DNA of 64,000 nt from assembly GCF_051781005.1 (NCBI RefSeq), contig NZ_JBPWOA010000019.1:1-64000 (forward strand), given 5' to 3'. Shown here piece by piece: positions 45,058 through 53,900 of the stretch (position 1 is the first letter of the stretch; the number at the start of each line of letters is the position of its first letter). Source of the stretch: Anabaena sp051781005 (GTDB taxonomy: Bacteria; Cyanobacteriota; Cyanobacteriia; Cyanobacteriales; Nostocaceae). The notes under the pieces are model-generated. The model was given only the letters and a program-made list of their open reading frames with translations, made no database searches and was not told where the DNA came from. Both the position numbers and the translations under genes were made by a program.

Positions 45058-46722
45058 ATGAATAAACCGATGATTCTGACGGTGGATGATGACCCACAGG
45101 TGTTACAAGCGATCGCTCGTGATCTACGGCGAGAATATGGCGATCGCTTCCGCATCTTGCGTGCAGACTCAGGCGCACAGGCACTAGAAGCCATCAAAGA
45201 ATTAAAATTACGCAATGAAACAGTAGCCTTATTTCTGGCAGATCAGCGAATGCCACAAATGACCGGGATAGAATTTCTCCAAGAGGCAATCACCATCTTT
45301 CCCGAAGCCAAAAGAGCATTACTAACAGCCTATGCTGATACCGACGCTGCGATCGCAGCCATCAATAAAACCAATATCAACTACTACCTCACCAAACCTT
45401 GGGACCCACCAGAAGAGAAACTATATCCCATACTCAACGATTTACTCGATGACTGGTTAGCCTCCTACCATCCACCCTTTGAAGGCATTCGCGTTGTTGG
45501 TAATCGTTGGTCTCCTGACTCCCATAACATCAAAGATTTCCTCGCCCGCAATCACGTTCCCTATCAATGGTTAGACATTGAACGCGACCAAGAAGCACAA
45601 GATTTACTCAACTACAGTGGTGAAAACAAACTCAGCCTCCCCCTCGTCATTCTAGGAAACGGAGAACGTTTAGTCAAACCGAGTAATATTCAAATCGCCG
45701 AAAAAGTAGGACTGCAAACCCAAGCCAAACAACCATTTTATGACCTAGCCATTATTGGTGGTGGCCCTGCTGGTTTAGCCGCCGCAGTTTATGGCGCATC
45801 AGAAGGGCTAAGAACGGTGATGATCGAACGAGAAGCCCCCGGAGGACAAGCCGGTACAAGCTCTAGAATTGAGAACTATCTTGGCTTTCCTGTCGGTCTG
45901 AGTGGTGCAGATTTAGCCAGAAGAGGAGTTACCCAAGCCAAACGCTTTGGTGTAGAAATTCTCACACCCCAAGAAGTCATCGGTATTCGCATCAACGACT
46001 CCTATCGTTACGCCATTCTTAAAGACGGTTCAGAAATTGCTTGTCATGCCTTAATGTTGGCTATGGGAGTATCTTGGCGACGTTTAAACGTACCCGGAAT
46101 TGAAAAACTCACAGGTCGCGGTGTCTATTATGGCGCAGCTATGACTGAAGCAATGGAATGTAGTAACGAACAAATCTACATCATTGGGGGAGCTAACTCC
46201 GCCGGACAAGCAGCCATGCACTTTAGTAAATTTGCCAAACAAGTGCATATGTTAGTTCGCGCAGACAATCTCGGTAAGGGAATGTCACAGTATCTCGTTG
46301 ACCAAATTAGCGCTACAGAAAATATCATCGTTCAACTTAATTCCAGCGTCATTGAAGCTAAAGGAGAAGATAGTTTAGAAGCTTTGACTATCCTCAACAA
46401 TGTCACCGATGAACAGGAAACAGTACCAGCAAACTCACTATTTATTTTTATCGGTGCAGTTCCTCATACCGACTGGTTAGAAGGCATTGTAGAGCGAGAT
46501 GAGCGCGGTTTTATCCTCACTGGCCCAGATTTGCTTAAAGATGGGAAACGTCCCAAGGGATGGTATGCAGACAGAGATCCTTACCTCCTAGAAACCAGCA
46601 TACCCGGTATTTTTGCTGTTGGTGATGTGCATCATGGTTCCGTGAAACGCGTTGCTTCAGGAGTCGGTGAAGGTTCTATTTGTGTGAGTTTTATCCATCA
46701 GTATCTTGCTAAGGTTTTGTGA
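45058..46722 (+). CDS. Response regulator fused to a thioredoxin-reductase-like flavoprotein
   Basis: A 554-aa fusion. Residues 1-125 are a receiver with DDD near the start and phospho-acceptor Asp62 (FLADQRMPQM). A small thioredoxin/glutaredoxin-like part (about 140-220) follows, then an FAD-dependent reductase of the TrxB fold with IIGGGPAGLAAAVYG, a second nucleotide motif IIGGANSAGQAA and the FAD-binding GIFAVGDVHHGSVKRV. The redox CxxC of TrxB is replaced (VYYGAAMTEAME), so it cannot reduce thioredoxin the usual way. A TTG at 45034 extends the frame, but ATG 45058 is preferred. The adjacent cyclic-nucleotide kinases are likely partners. Confidence 0.88.
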   Translation: MNKPMILTVDDDPQVLQAIARDLRREYGDRFRILRADSGAQALEAIKELKLRNETVALFLADQRMPQMTGIEFLQEAITIFPEAKRALLTAYADTDAAIAAINKTNINYYLTKPWDPPEEKLYPILNDLLDDWLASYHPPFEGIRVVGNRWSPDSHNIKDFLARNHVPYQWLDIERDQEAQDLLNYSGENKLSLPLVILGNGERLVKPSNIQIAEKVGLQTQAKQPFYDLAIIGGGPAGLAAAVYGASEGLRTVMIEREAPGGQAGTSSRIENYLGFPVGLSGADLARRGVTQAKRFGVEILTPQEVIGIRINDSYRYAILKDGSEIACHALMLAMGVSWRRLNVPGIEKLTGRGVYYGAAMTEAMECSNEQIYIIGGANSAGQAAMHFSKFAKQVHMLVRADNLGKGMSQYLVDQISATENIIVQLNSSVIEAKGEDSLEALTILNNVTDEQETVPANSLFIFIGAVPHTDWLEGIVERDERGFILTGPDLLKDGKRPKGWYADRDPYLLETSIPGIFAVGDVHHGSVKRVASGVGEGSICVSFIHQYLAKVL

Positions 46723-46736
46723 GGAGTCAGAAGAAT

Positions 46737-46801
46737 TTTAGATTTTGGATTTTGGATTTTGGATTACACAATCTAAAATTTAAAATTGCAAATCCAAAAT
46801 T
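46737..46801. repeat. STRR-type inverted repeat
   Basis: A chain of ttttggattttgga units (left arm) faces aatctaaaatttaaaattgc and caaatccaaaatt (right arm). The same unit type as at 14027-14206. It lies between the fused regulator and the first kinase. Confidence 0.65.
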
Positions 46802-46884
46802 GAAGGGCAGGAGTCAGAAGAAAGATACATCTTGACTAATGACCAATGACCAATCACCCCCCCCTATTTGGATGTTTAATTGCA

Positions 46885-48279
46885 ATGCTGGAAATAGAAG
46901 CTTTACGCGAAGTGAAACTGTTTGCAGACTTAACTGATGAACAGTTGCGGTGGTTGTGCGAACAAGGAAAAGAGGTCTGGCTTGAACCTGGTGATATCCA
47001 TCGTGCTGCGGGAGATCCTGCGGATCAAGTCTTTATCTTGATTGACGGTGAAGTGCAAGTTACTCAACAAGTAGGTAATCAAAAGATTATTTTGGTCAAT
47101 TATGGCTCAAAAACCTTGTTTGGTGAGTTGCTAATGTTAACGGGAGAAACCCGATTACCTGGTACTGGTAAAGCTGTGCAGCCTTGCCATATTCTGGAAT
47201 TAGACAAAGATATATTTTGGCAAATGCTTGCTACAATGCCTGCTGTGACTACTTCTATTTTGCAAACAACAGCGCAACGGTTACAGGAATTACAATCTAT
47301 GTCCCAGCAGCGGGAAAAATTAGCTGCTTTAGGAACGATGGCTGCTGGACTTTCTCATGAGATGAATAATCCAATGGCTGCGGTCAGACGTGGTATTGGG
47401 GAACTGCAACAGCTATTTCAAGATTTACCATCTCTGGTTCTCCAACTGAGTCAACAGCAACTGAATCAGGAACAAGTCAAATATTTGGCTACTTTGCAAA
47501 AAGATGTAATTGAGCGGCAGCAAAAGTTTTCCCAACTCTCTCCCTTGTCTCAGTGCGATCGCGAAGATGAATTAATCGACTGGCTAGAAAATCATGGAGT
47601 TAAGGATGGTTGGAAATTAGCTCCTACCTTAGTTGCGATCGGACTAAATTGTGAAGACATCGACAAAATTACCCAGCAAGTACCCACTGAGTCTTTAGGA
47701 GCCATCTTAGCCTGGCTAGAAGCCACGTTAACGGGACTGGCATTGCTTTCTGAACTAGGAACAGGTTCAGCCCGTGTATCAGAGCTTGTGAAGGCACTTC
47801 AGGATTATTCCTACATGGATAGCGCCCCTCTGCAAGAAGTCAATGTCCATGAAGGCATAGAAAGTACCCTGAAAATGATGCACCACAAATTCAAAGATGG
47901 CATAGTCATAACTAGAGAATACGGTAATTTACCCAGAATTAGCGCCTACGCTAGTGAGTTAAATCAAGTCTGGACAAATTTGATTGATAATGCCTTAGAT
48001 GCCATTGGTTGTGAAGGTCAAATTTACATCCGGACTAAATGCGAAAATGAACAAGTTTTAATAGAAATTGTTGATAATGGACACGGTATCTCACCAGAAA
48101 TTCAATCCCGCATTTTTGAACCTTTTTTCACTACCAAGAGTGTTGGACAAGGTAAAGGATTAGGTTTGGATATCGTTTACCGGACTGTAGTTGGCAAACA
48201 TCAAGGTGATATCAAATTTACCTCCTGTCACGGTAATACCTGCTTTCAAGTTCGTCTACCCGTTGAAATTAAAGAATAG
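46885..48279 (+). CDS. Cyclic-nucleotide-binding histidine kinase, first copy
   Basis: A cNMP-binding beta-barrel (about 25-130: AADQVFILIDGEVQV-like region and FGELLMLTGETRLPG) is followed by a coiled coil, HisKA-like helix with His158 (GLSHEMNNPMAA) and an HATPase with N in NQVWTNLIDNALDAI, DNGHGI and GKGLGLDIV. The phosphate-binding cassette Glu/Arg pattern suggests a nucleotide-like ligand, but the exact ligand is unknown. The frame reaches an ATG at 46846 inside atgaccaatgaccaa repeat text; the ATG at 46885 is preferred. 464 aa, close to the second copy in order and motifs. Confidence 0.88.
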   Translation: MLEIEALREVKLFADLTDEQLRWLCEQGKEVWLEPGDIHRAAGDPADQVFILIDGEVQVTQQVGNQKIILVNYGSKTLFGELLMLTGETRLPGTGKAVQPCHILELDKDIFWQMLATMPAVTTSILQTTAQRLQELQSMSQQREKLAALGTMAAGLSHEMNNPMAAVRRGIGELQQLFQDLPSLVLQLSQQQLNQEQVKYLATLQKDVIERQQKFSQLSPLSQCDREDELIDWLENHGVKDGWKLAPTLVAIGLNCEDIDKITQQVPTESLGAILAWLEATLTGLALLSELGTGSARVSELVKALQDYSYMDSAPLQEVNVHEGIESTLKMMHHKFKDGIVITREYGNLPRISAYASELNQVWTNLIDNALDAIGCEGQIYIRTKCENEQVLIEIVDNGHGISPEIQSRIFEPFFTTKSVGQGKGLGLDIVYRTVVGKHQGDIKFTSCHGNTCFQVRLPVEIKE

Positions 48280-48433
48280 CTAGTTATAACCATAATGGGC
48301 AGCAGCGGAATTTCTCTCTTCTGTGAATCCTCACTAGCAACTTACGTTAAATTAGTGGTTCTAGAAATTCACTTGATCTTTGATTGTAAATCGAATAACC
48401 TAGACGGTCAGTTATCTTTTTTTTAGGAAGTTT

Positions 48434-48817
48434 ATGAACAAAAAACTCATACTTAATTTACTTGCCAGTTCTTCCATTTTTACATCCTTAATTTCTACAC
48501 TAGGGGTAATCAATCCTGCCCATGCTAGTACTGATCTTCAACAGCGATTAATACACACTAATGATAATCGCACCTGTATCACTAATCCCCACGGTCTTAA
48601 AGATTTTGTCTGTATTCGAGATTCCGAAAGAGATCCAAAGGCTACTCCTGTAACCAAACCGACAGTAATCTCGGCACAAGCATCTGATAGCGAAGTTGCA
48701 GAACTGAATTTTACATATGAAGAAAGCGAGGCTGCAATTAGGTTATTTACTTGTGACTGTCCATTTTGTATAAATTCTTTGCGACAGTTACGTGGTAGTG
48801 GTAGCCTGGTGTACTAA
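48434..48817 (+). CDS. Small exported protein with a CxCxxC motif
   Basis: A 127-aa protein with a signal peptide (hydrophobic 5-26, ending AHA) and two Cys motifs, CITNPHGLKDFVC and the C-terminal CDCPFC at about 110-115. It lies between the two cyclic-nucleotide kinases on the same strand. The Cys pairs suggest metal or Fe-S binding, or disulfides in the periplasm; the function is unknown. Confidence 0.65.
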   Translation: MNKKLILNLLASSSIFTSLISTLGVINPAHASTDLQQRLIHTNDNRTCITNPHGLKDFVCIRDSERDPKATPVTKPTVISAQASDSEVAELNFTYEESEAAIRLFTCDCPFCINSLRQLRGSGSLVY

Positions 48818-48869
48818 TTTTCAGAAGTATTGGTGATTATAACCACCACTTCACTAATGAGGTGTTTTC

Positions 48870-50264
48870 ATGGCAAAAGAATCAAGTTCGCTCACCCTTT
48901 TTCCCCAGTTGTCAGATGAAGTTTTGCAACATCTGAAGGAATATGGAACTGAGATAGATTTGAGTGGAGGTGAGTATTTATTTAAAGAAGGCGATAGCAG
49001 TTATGACTTTCACGTTGTTTTAGAAGGAGAAATTCAGGTTACAAAGCAATTAGGTGGTCAAGAAAAGATACTTGCTAAACATCAACGAGGTGAGTTTATT
49101 GGTGAACTTTCTATTCTCACAGAAGCTAATTCTATTGTTAGTGGATATGCAACTGTAGATAGTCGAATACTCAAGCTAGAACTCAAAACTTTTAAACAAA
49201 TTATTGCTACTTTTCCTCCTTTAGCTGATATTGTTATCTCGACTTTAGCCGCAAGAACAAAAACAGTTGAGAAACAACTACAACAGCAGGAAAAACTGGC
49301 CTCTCTGGGTAAATTATCGGCAGGAATTGCTCATGAGTTGAAAAATCCAGCCGCAGCAGCAGCAAGAGTAGCAGAAGAATTACAAACTCGTTTTCAGGAA
49401 GCACAAACTCTAGCTTTACGACTGAATCAATATTCATTTACTAATGCACAATTAGATTTTTTGGCTGACTTCCAACATCAGACTCAAGCTGGTATGGTTT
49501 CAACTAAACTTGATTTGCTCATGCAGAGCGATATTGAAGATGAAATCACCGACTGGTTAGAAGAACATAAAGTAAGTAAAAGTTGGGAAATTACTTCAAT
49601 TTTAGTAGATGCTGGTTTAGATAGCCAAAAACTAGAACTTATTACCCTAAAAATACCTGAAAATGCTATTAATGATGTCATTCATTGGTTAGCAGCTAAT
49701 TTAACAACTGCAACACTAATTAAAGAAATTGAACAAAGTAGCGCTCGTATTTCTGAATTAGTGAAATCGGTTAAATCCTATGCTCACATCAATCAAATTC
49801 AAGTCGATGTTCAGCAAGTTGATGTCCATGAAGGAATTGAAAATACTCTCACCATGCTCCGTCATAAATTAAAAGGTGGTATTGATATAAAACGGGAGTA
49901 TGGACAGAATTTACCATTTATCAGCACCTATGGTAGTGAACTTAATCAAGTTTGGACAAATTTAATTGATAATGCTATTGATGCTCTAGAAGGAAAAGGT
50001 AAAATTTGCATACGTACTTTCCAAAATGATAACTATTTAATAGTAGAAATTGCTGATAATGGATCTGGTATTCCTCCAGAAATTCAAGCCCGCATTTTTG
50101 AACCATTTTTTACTACAAAAGGAGTTGGTCAAGGTAGTGGTTTAGGTTTGGATATTGTTCATAATCTTATAGTTGATAGACATCATGGAAAAATTCAACT
50201 TCACTCCCAAGCAGGGGAAACACGCTTTCAAATTTTTCTTCCTATCGGGGTTGTACTAAATTAA
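48870..50264 (+). CDS. Cyclic-nucleotide-binding histidine kinase, second copy
   Basis: 464 aa, same architecture as the kinase at 46885: a cNMP-binding barrel (YDFHVVLEGEIQV, GEFIGELSILTEAN), a dimerisation helix with His155 (GIAHELKNPAAA), a middle region with LDFLADFQHQTQAG, and HATPase with NQVWTNLIDNAIDAL, DNGSGI and GSGLGLDIV. The two kinases are tandem paralogues separated by the CxCxxC protein. They probably phosphorylate the fused receiver upstream. Confidence 0.88.
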   Translation: MAKESSSLTLFPQLSDEVLQHLKEYGTEIDLSGGEYLFKEGDSSYDFHVVLEGEIQVTKQLGGQEKILAKHQRGEFIGELSILTEANSIVSGYATVDSRILKLELKTFKQIIATFPPLADIVISTLAARTKTVEKQLQQQEKLASLGKLSAGIAHELKNPAAAAARVAEELQTRFQEAQTLALRLNQYSFTNAQLDFLADFQHQTQAGMVSTKLDLLMQSDIEDEITDWLEEHKVSKSWEITSILVDAGLDSQKLELITLKIPENAINDVIHWLAANLTTATLIKEIEQSSARISELVKSVKSYAHINQIQVDVQQVDVHEGIENTLTMLRHKLKGGIDIKREYGQNLPFISTYGSELNQVWTNLIDNAIDALEGKGKICIRTFQNDNYLIVEIADNGSGIPPEIQARIFEPFFTTKGVGQGSGLGLDIVHNLIVDRHHGKIQLHSQAGETRFQIFLPIGVVLN

Positions 50265-50278
50265 CTGGAAGGATGAAA

Positions 50279-50384
50279 TATAGCGGTTCTCGGTTGAGTG
50301 AGATACAAGAACCCCACCCCCAACCCCCTCCCCGCAAGCGATGAGGGGGCTATGATGTATTTCATTCAAGTGCATACCGCTATA
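50279..50384. mobile_element. MITE-like repeat, copy B (complete)
   Basis: A 106-bp element with perfect 9-bp ends, tatagcggt and accgctata, directly after the second kinase. Its interior matches copy A (23991) almost base for base. No coding potential. Non-autonomous; a TA-flanked, IS630-like mover would fit the ends. Confidence 0.75.
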
Positions 50385-50469
50385 AATGTCTTTGATTTTT
50401 GCAGATATAATATAGAAATCCTATTGGATTGTTGGAAAAACTTAGTTTGTAGGATGGAAATTACTAATC

Positions 50470-50859
50470 ATGAAATTTTTAACTTCTGCCGTTACTATAT
50501 TAGGAATTGGTGCTAATTTATTAGTATCTGATCCGAGTATTGCTCAATCATCTAAAATTGAAGAATTTATTGCTAGCGGTACAGAACCATTTTGGAGTGT
50601 GACTGTCGGTAAAAGCGGAATTATTTATGCTTCTCCAGAAATGAAACAGCAAACTTTCCCCTATACCAAACCATTAAAAGCTGAAGGAAGGCCAACGGAT
50701 GTAGTTAGAGTTTACAGGTTTAGAGATAGGGAAAACAATATATTAATTCTGAAAAAAGTGAGTAGCTGTAGTGATGGTATGTCAGATATAAATTATCCAT
50801 ATTCTGCTGTTTTTATTTTGGGTAATAAAGTTTTAGAAGGTTGCGCTGTTAAGAAATAA
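50470..50859 (+). CDS. Exported protein, COG3650-like
   Basis: A 129-aa protein with a signal peptide (about 1-24, ending SIA) and the motif ASGTEPFWSVTVG, typical of COG3650/HslJ-like periplasmic proteins. A Cys pair (C104 and the terminal region C126) could form a disulfide. No operon partners; a palindromic cgtagcggggcgtagc repeat follows before tamB's 3' end. Confidence 0.7.
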   Translation: MKFLTSAVTILGIGANLLVSDPSIAQSSKIEEFIASGTEPFWSVTVGKSGIIYASPEMKQQTFPYTKPLKAEGRPTDVVRVYRFRDRENNILILKKVSSCSDGMSDINYPYSAVFILGNKVLEGCAVKK

Positions 50860-50939
50860 TACAGCAGCTATAAGCAGACAATTGTCTTTAAATTACGAAT
50901 TACGTTAGCGTAGCGGGGCGTAGCCCATTACGAATTATT

Positions 50940-53900
50940 TTAAAATCTTCTTTCAAACTCAATAACTGCACGACTATCATCAGTGAGATTGGTAGAAGCA
51001 CGAACACGAAACTCATCATTGATCCGATAATTAATACCCCACTGGAAGGGGTCACTGGCTGTTAAAATTTTGATGCTAGAAACGGAAATTTTGGTAGAAA
51101 TATCAACTCCGGCTTCTAATGCTAATTCTAAAGAAGAGTTGCTTTTACCTGCTTCCGGTCTATCAGAAATAACTGTTGGAAATAGCCGCAGTTCACTTAA
51201 ACCAAAAACACTACCAATCTGGTTAAATGTACCTTGAAAGTTATTAAAAACAGCCGAACCAGCGATATTAATTAAACCCAATGTACTATCACCGCGTCCT
51301 TGGGTATCTACAAACCCACCTCCTAAAAGAGCGACGATTTCTGTTTCTGAGCGTGAGGGACTGCTTTTCAGTTCCAAACTATCATTGAGTTGACTAGCGG
51401 GGCCTTTGACATTGGCTTCAACTCGTACAGTTTCTAAAGCTGCTAAACCGGAAGCAGTTTGTCTACTGAGGTCATTGGTTTGAGTTCCATCTAATATCTT
51501 GGCTAAGAGTTTAATATCTAGGTCAGGGTCACGGGGTTGAGATTTCCTAAAAGTTGCGGTATGTTTGTAGCCACGAGTCAAGTTAAATTGGGTAGTAAAC
51601 AAATTTACCCCACCTTTGGTTAATCTGATAGCTCCTTCAGGTATAGGGTCATTTAAAAAGCCACTAACATTTAAGTCTCCAGATGCTTGGAAGTTGAAAA
51701 GAGGTGGACTAGCGATTTGAATATTTTTACCAAGTTTAATTTCTAAATCATTTAACTTTGTTACCCCGTCAGCATCTGTTTTGAGTTGATTATTAACTGT
51801 GGGATTTGATGAATTAGCAAGGCTGTTGGATGTAGCGGTTTTAGATTCTGCTAATAAAACTTGACCATCAAATAATTCTATATTACCGCCAATGGCTGGT
51901 TGTAAAACAGATCCAGTAATCTGTAAATTGCCACTAGCACCACCTTGATATAATCCTTTGAGATTTAATGCTAATTTTTCCAGGTTAACGGTGAGGGGAT
52001 TATCTATTTTGATATCTTGACTGTTGAAAATAGGAATTTCTCCGGCGGCTTCTACTTTACCTTTGCTAAACTGACCTTGAAGGTTTTGTACTAATACTTT
52101 ATCAAAATCAAATTCTGCTTTTCCCGAAACATTTGTTAGTTTACCTGGTAATGCTTGAGCTATAAAACTGGCATTATTAAGAGCAGCGATGCCTTTAACT
52201 AATGGCTGTTGCCTTGTTCCACGTATGGAGAGGTCGATTTCTCCTTCACCGTTCTCGAAAGCGATTTGGTTAGTAAACAAGTTTAACAGTGCCAAACCTT
52301 CATCTTTGACTTTAATATCTAAATTAATTTGATTGTTGTCTGGTTCTACAGATGCAAAAGGTAATTTATAGGGAATACTACCATTAATATTGACGGGTTC
52401 TGGCCCGGCTGCTGATACCAGACTGCCAAAGTTTAAGCGACCATTAGCATAACTGAAACTTGCAGTAGCTGATTCGACTTGTTTCTGATTTAGAGTTCCT
52501 TCTGAAACGTTTAATTCTCCTCTAGCTTGAGGGTTGGCTATACTACCTGCTAAAGCTGCTGTTGCGTTGAGGTTGCCTGTTATTCCCACTGGTAGCTTGA
52601 CAAAGTTATTTAATACCTGGATTGGAAAATTTCTGACTCGCAATTGACCAGATTGTTCTTCACCACCTATGTTTCCTGTGAAAGCAATCAGCCTTCTCCG
52701 AGAGATAATAATGCGTAAAGGTTGTAAACGCAAAACACCTTTTTCAAAACTACCTTCAGCAATTACTTTTTCGGCACTATAAAAACGATTTGGTTCGGTT
52801 TCTCTACCCCAAGTAAAGTTTTCTCCTCGTAAGTTAAAGTCTACTGCGAGTCCGTTGGCTGTGGCGGTATTGATAGCAATTTCTCCATCAAAAATACCTT
52901 TAAAGTCTGTTAAATCGGGTATGGGGTTGGAATCTAGGCGTTGTTGTTCTTGTGCTGCCAGGAGTGCATTAATTTCCGATAGACGCTGAATTTGATTTAA
53001 TAAAGGTTGATTGGATAATCCTTGGGGGTTGGTTTCTAAATCCGCAGATGTGCCGTAGGTTGGTGCTGCTAAACCCCGTTGGAGGTCTTGGAGTTCAAAT
53101 ACCTGTGCAACTGTGAGGATATCTTGAATATTGCCTTGGTTGATGTTAATTTTTGCTTGCAGTTGGGGGCCTTTGGCGGTTTGTTTAACGGCAGCATCAA
53201 AGATGTAGCTGCTTTGGCCTTTGGTAAATTTGCTACTTGTGAGGCTGGCTGTGTCATTGTTGTAGCTAAATTGAGTGCTGAAGGCATCGCCCTTGATTCT
53301 ACCAATTTGGGGTTGTGCGATCGCTATATTTCCTCTAGCAGCATATGTTTTTTGATTAACTTGCAAGTCTCCAGTTAACAAGCCAGCTAATGCACCATTA
53401 CCCAAAAAAGTATTATTAGGTAAAGTTAAATTTAAGGCTTTTAAGGGGAAATTATTGACTTTAACCTGCCAATTATCATCTTTAACTTGACCTGTGGCTG
53501 ATGCTTGTTGCCATTGCACCAAAAAGGCATTAGGTTGATTACTGGCGTTTAATTTAGCGGCTAGTCTATCCCGTTGACCTGCAATATCTAAACTCAAACC
53601 TGCTCCCTGCACCATATTGATGTTACCAGTTAACAGCGGCTCAAAGGCAAATTCTTGAACTTTGAAATTTCGCAAACCCAGCACACCGACGACATTTGGT
53701 GCGGTAAGTTTCCCGGTTATTTGTCCTTTAAAATCTAATTTCCCGGACACATCTACAGCATTAGGCAATTTAAAGGGTAACTGTTGCAAGTCGAAATTCT
53801 GCGCTTGCACATTCAGATTTAATTGGGTAATTTCTGGTATACCTGGTTCTTTGCCATTGGCTAAAATATAACCACTGGCATTTAAATTTGGTGTTCTTGC

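Noticed and set aside
50281..50516. 72-codon frame after the second kinase
   Set aside because: It lies across the MITE copy and an overlapping start of the next exported protein.
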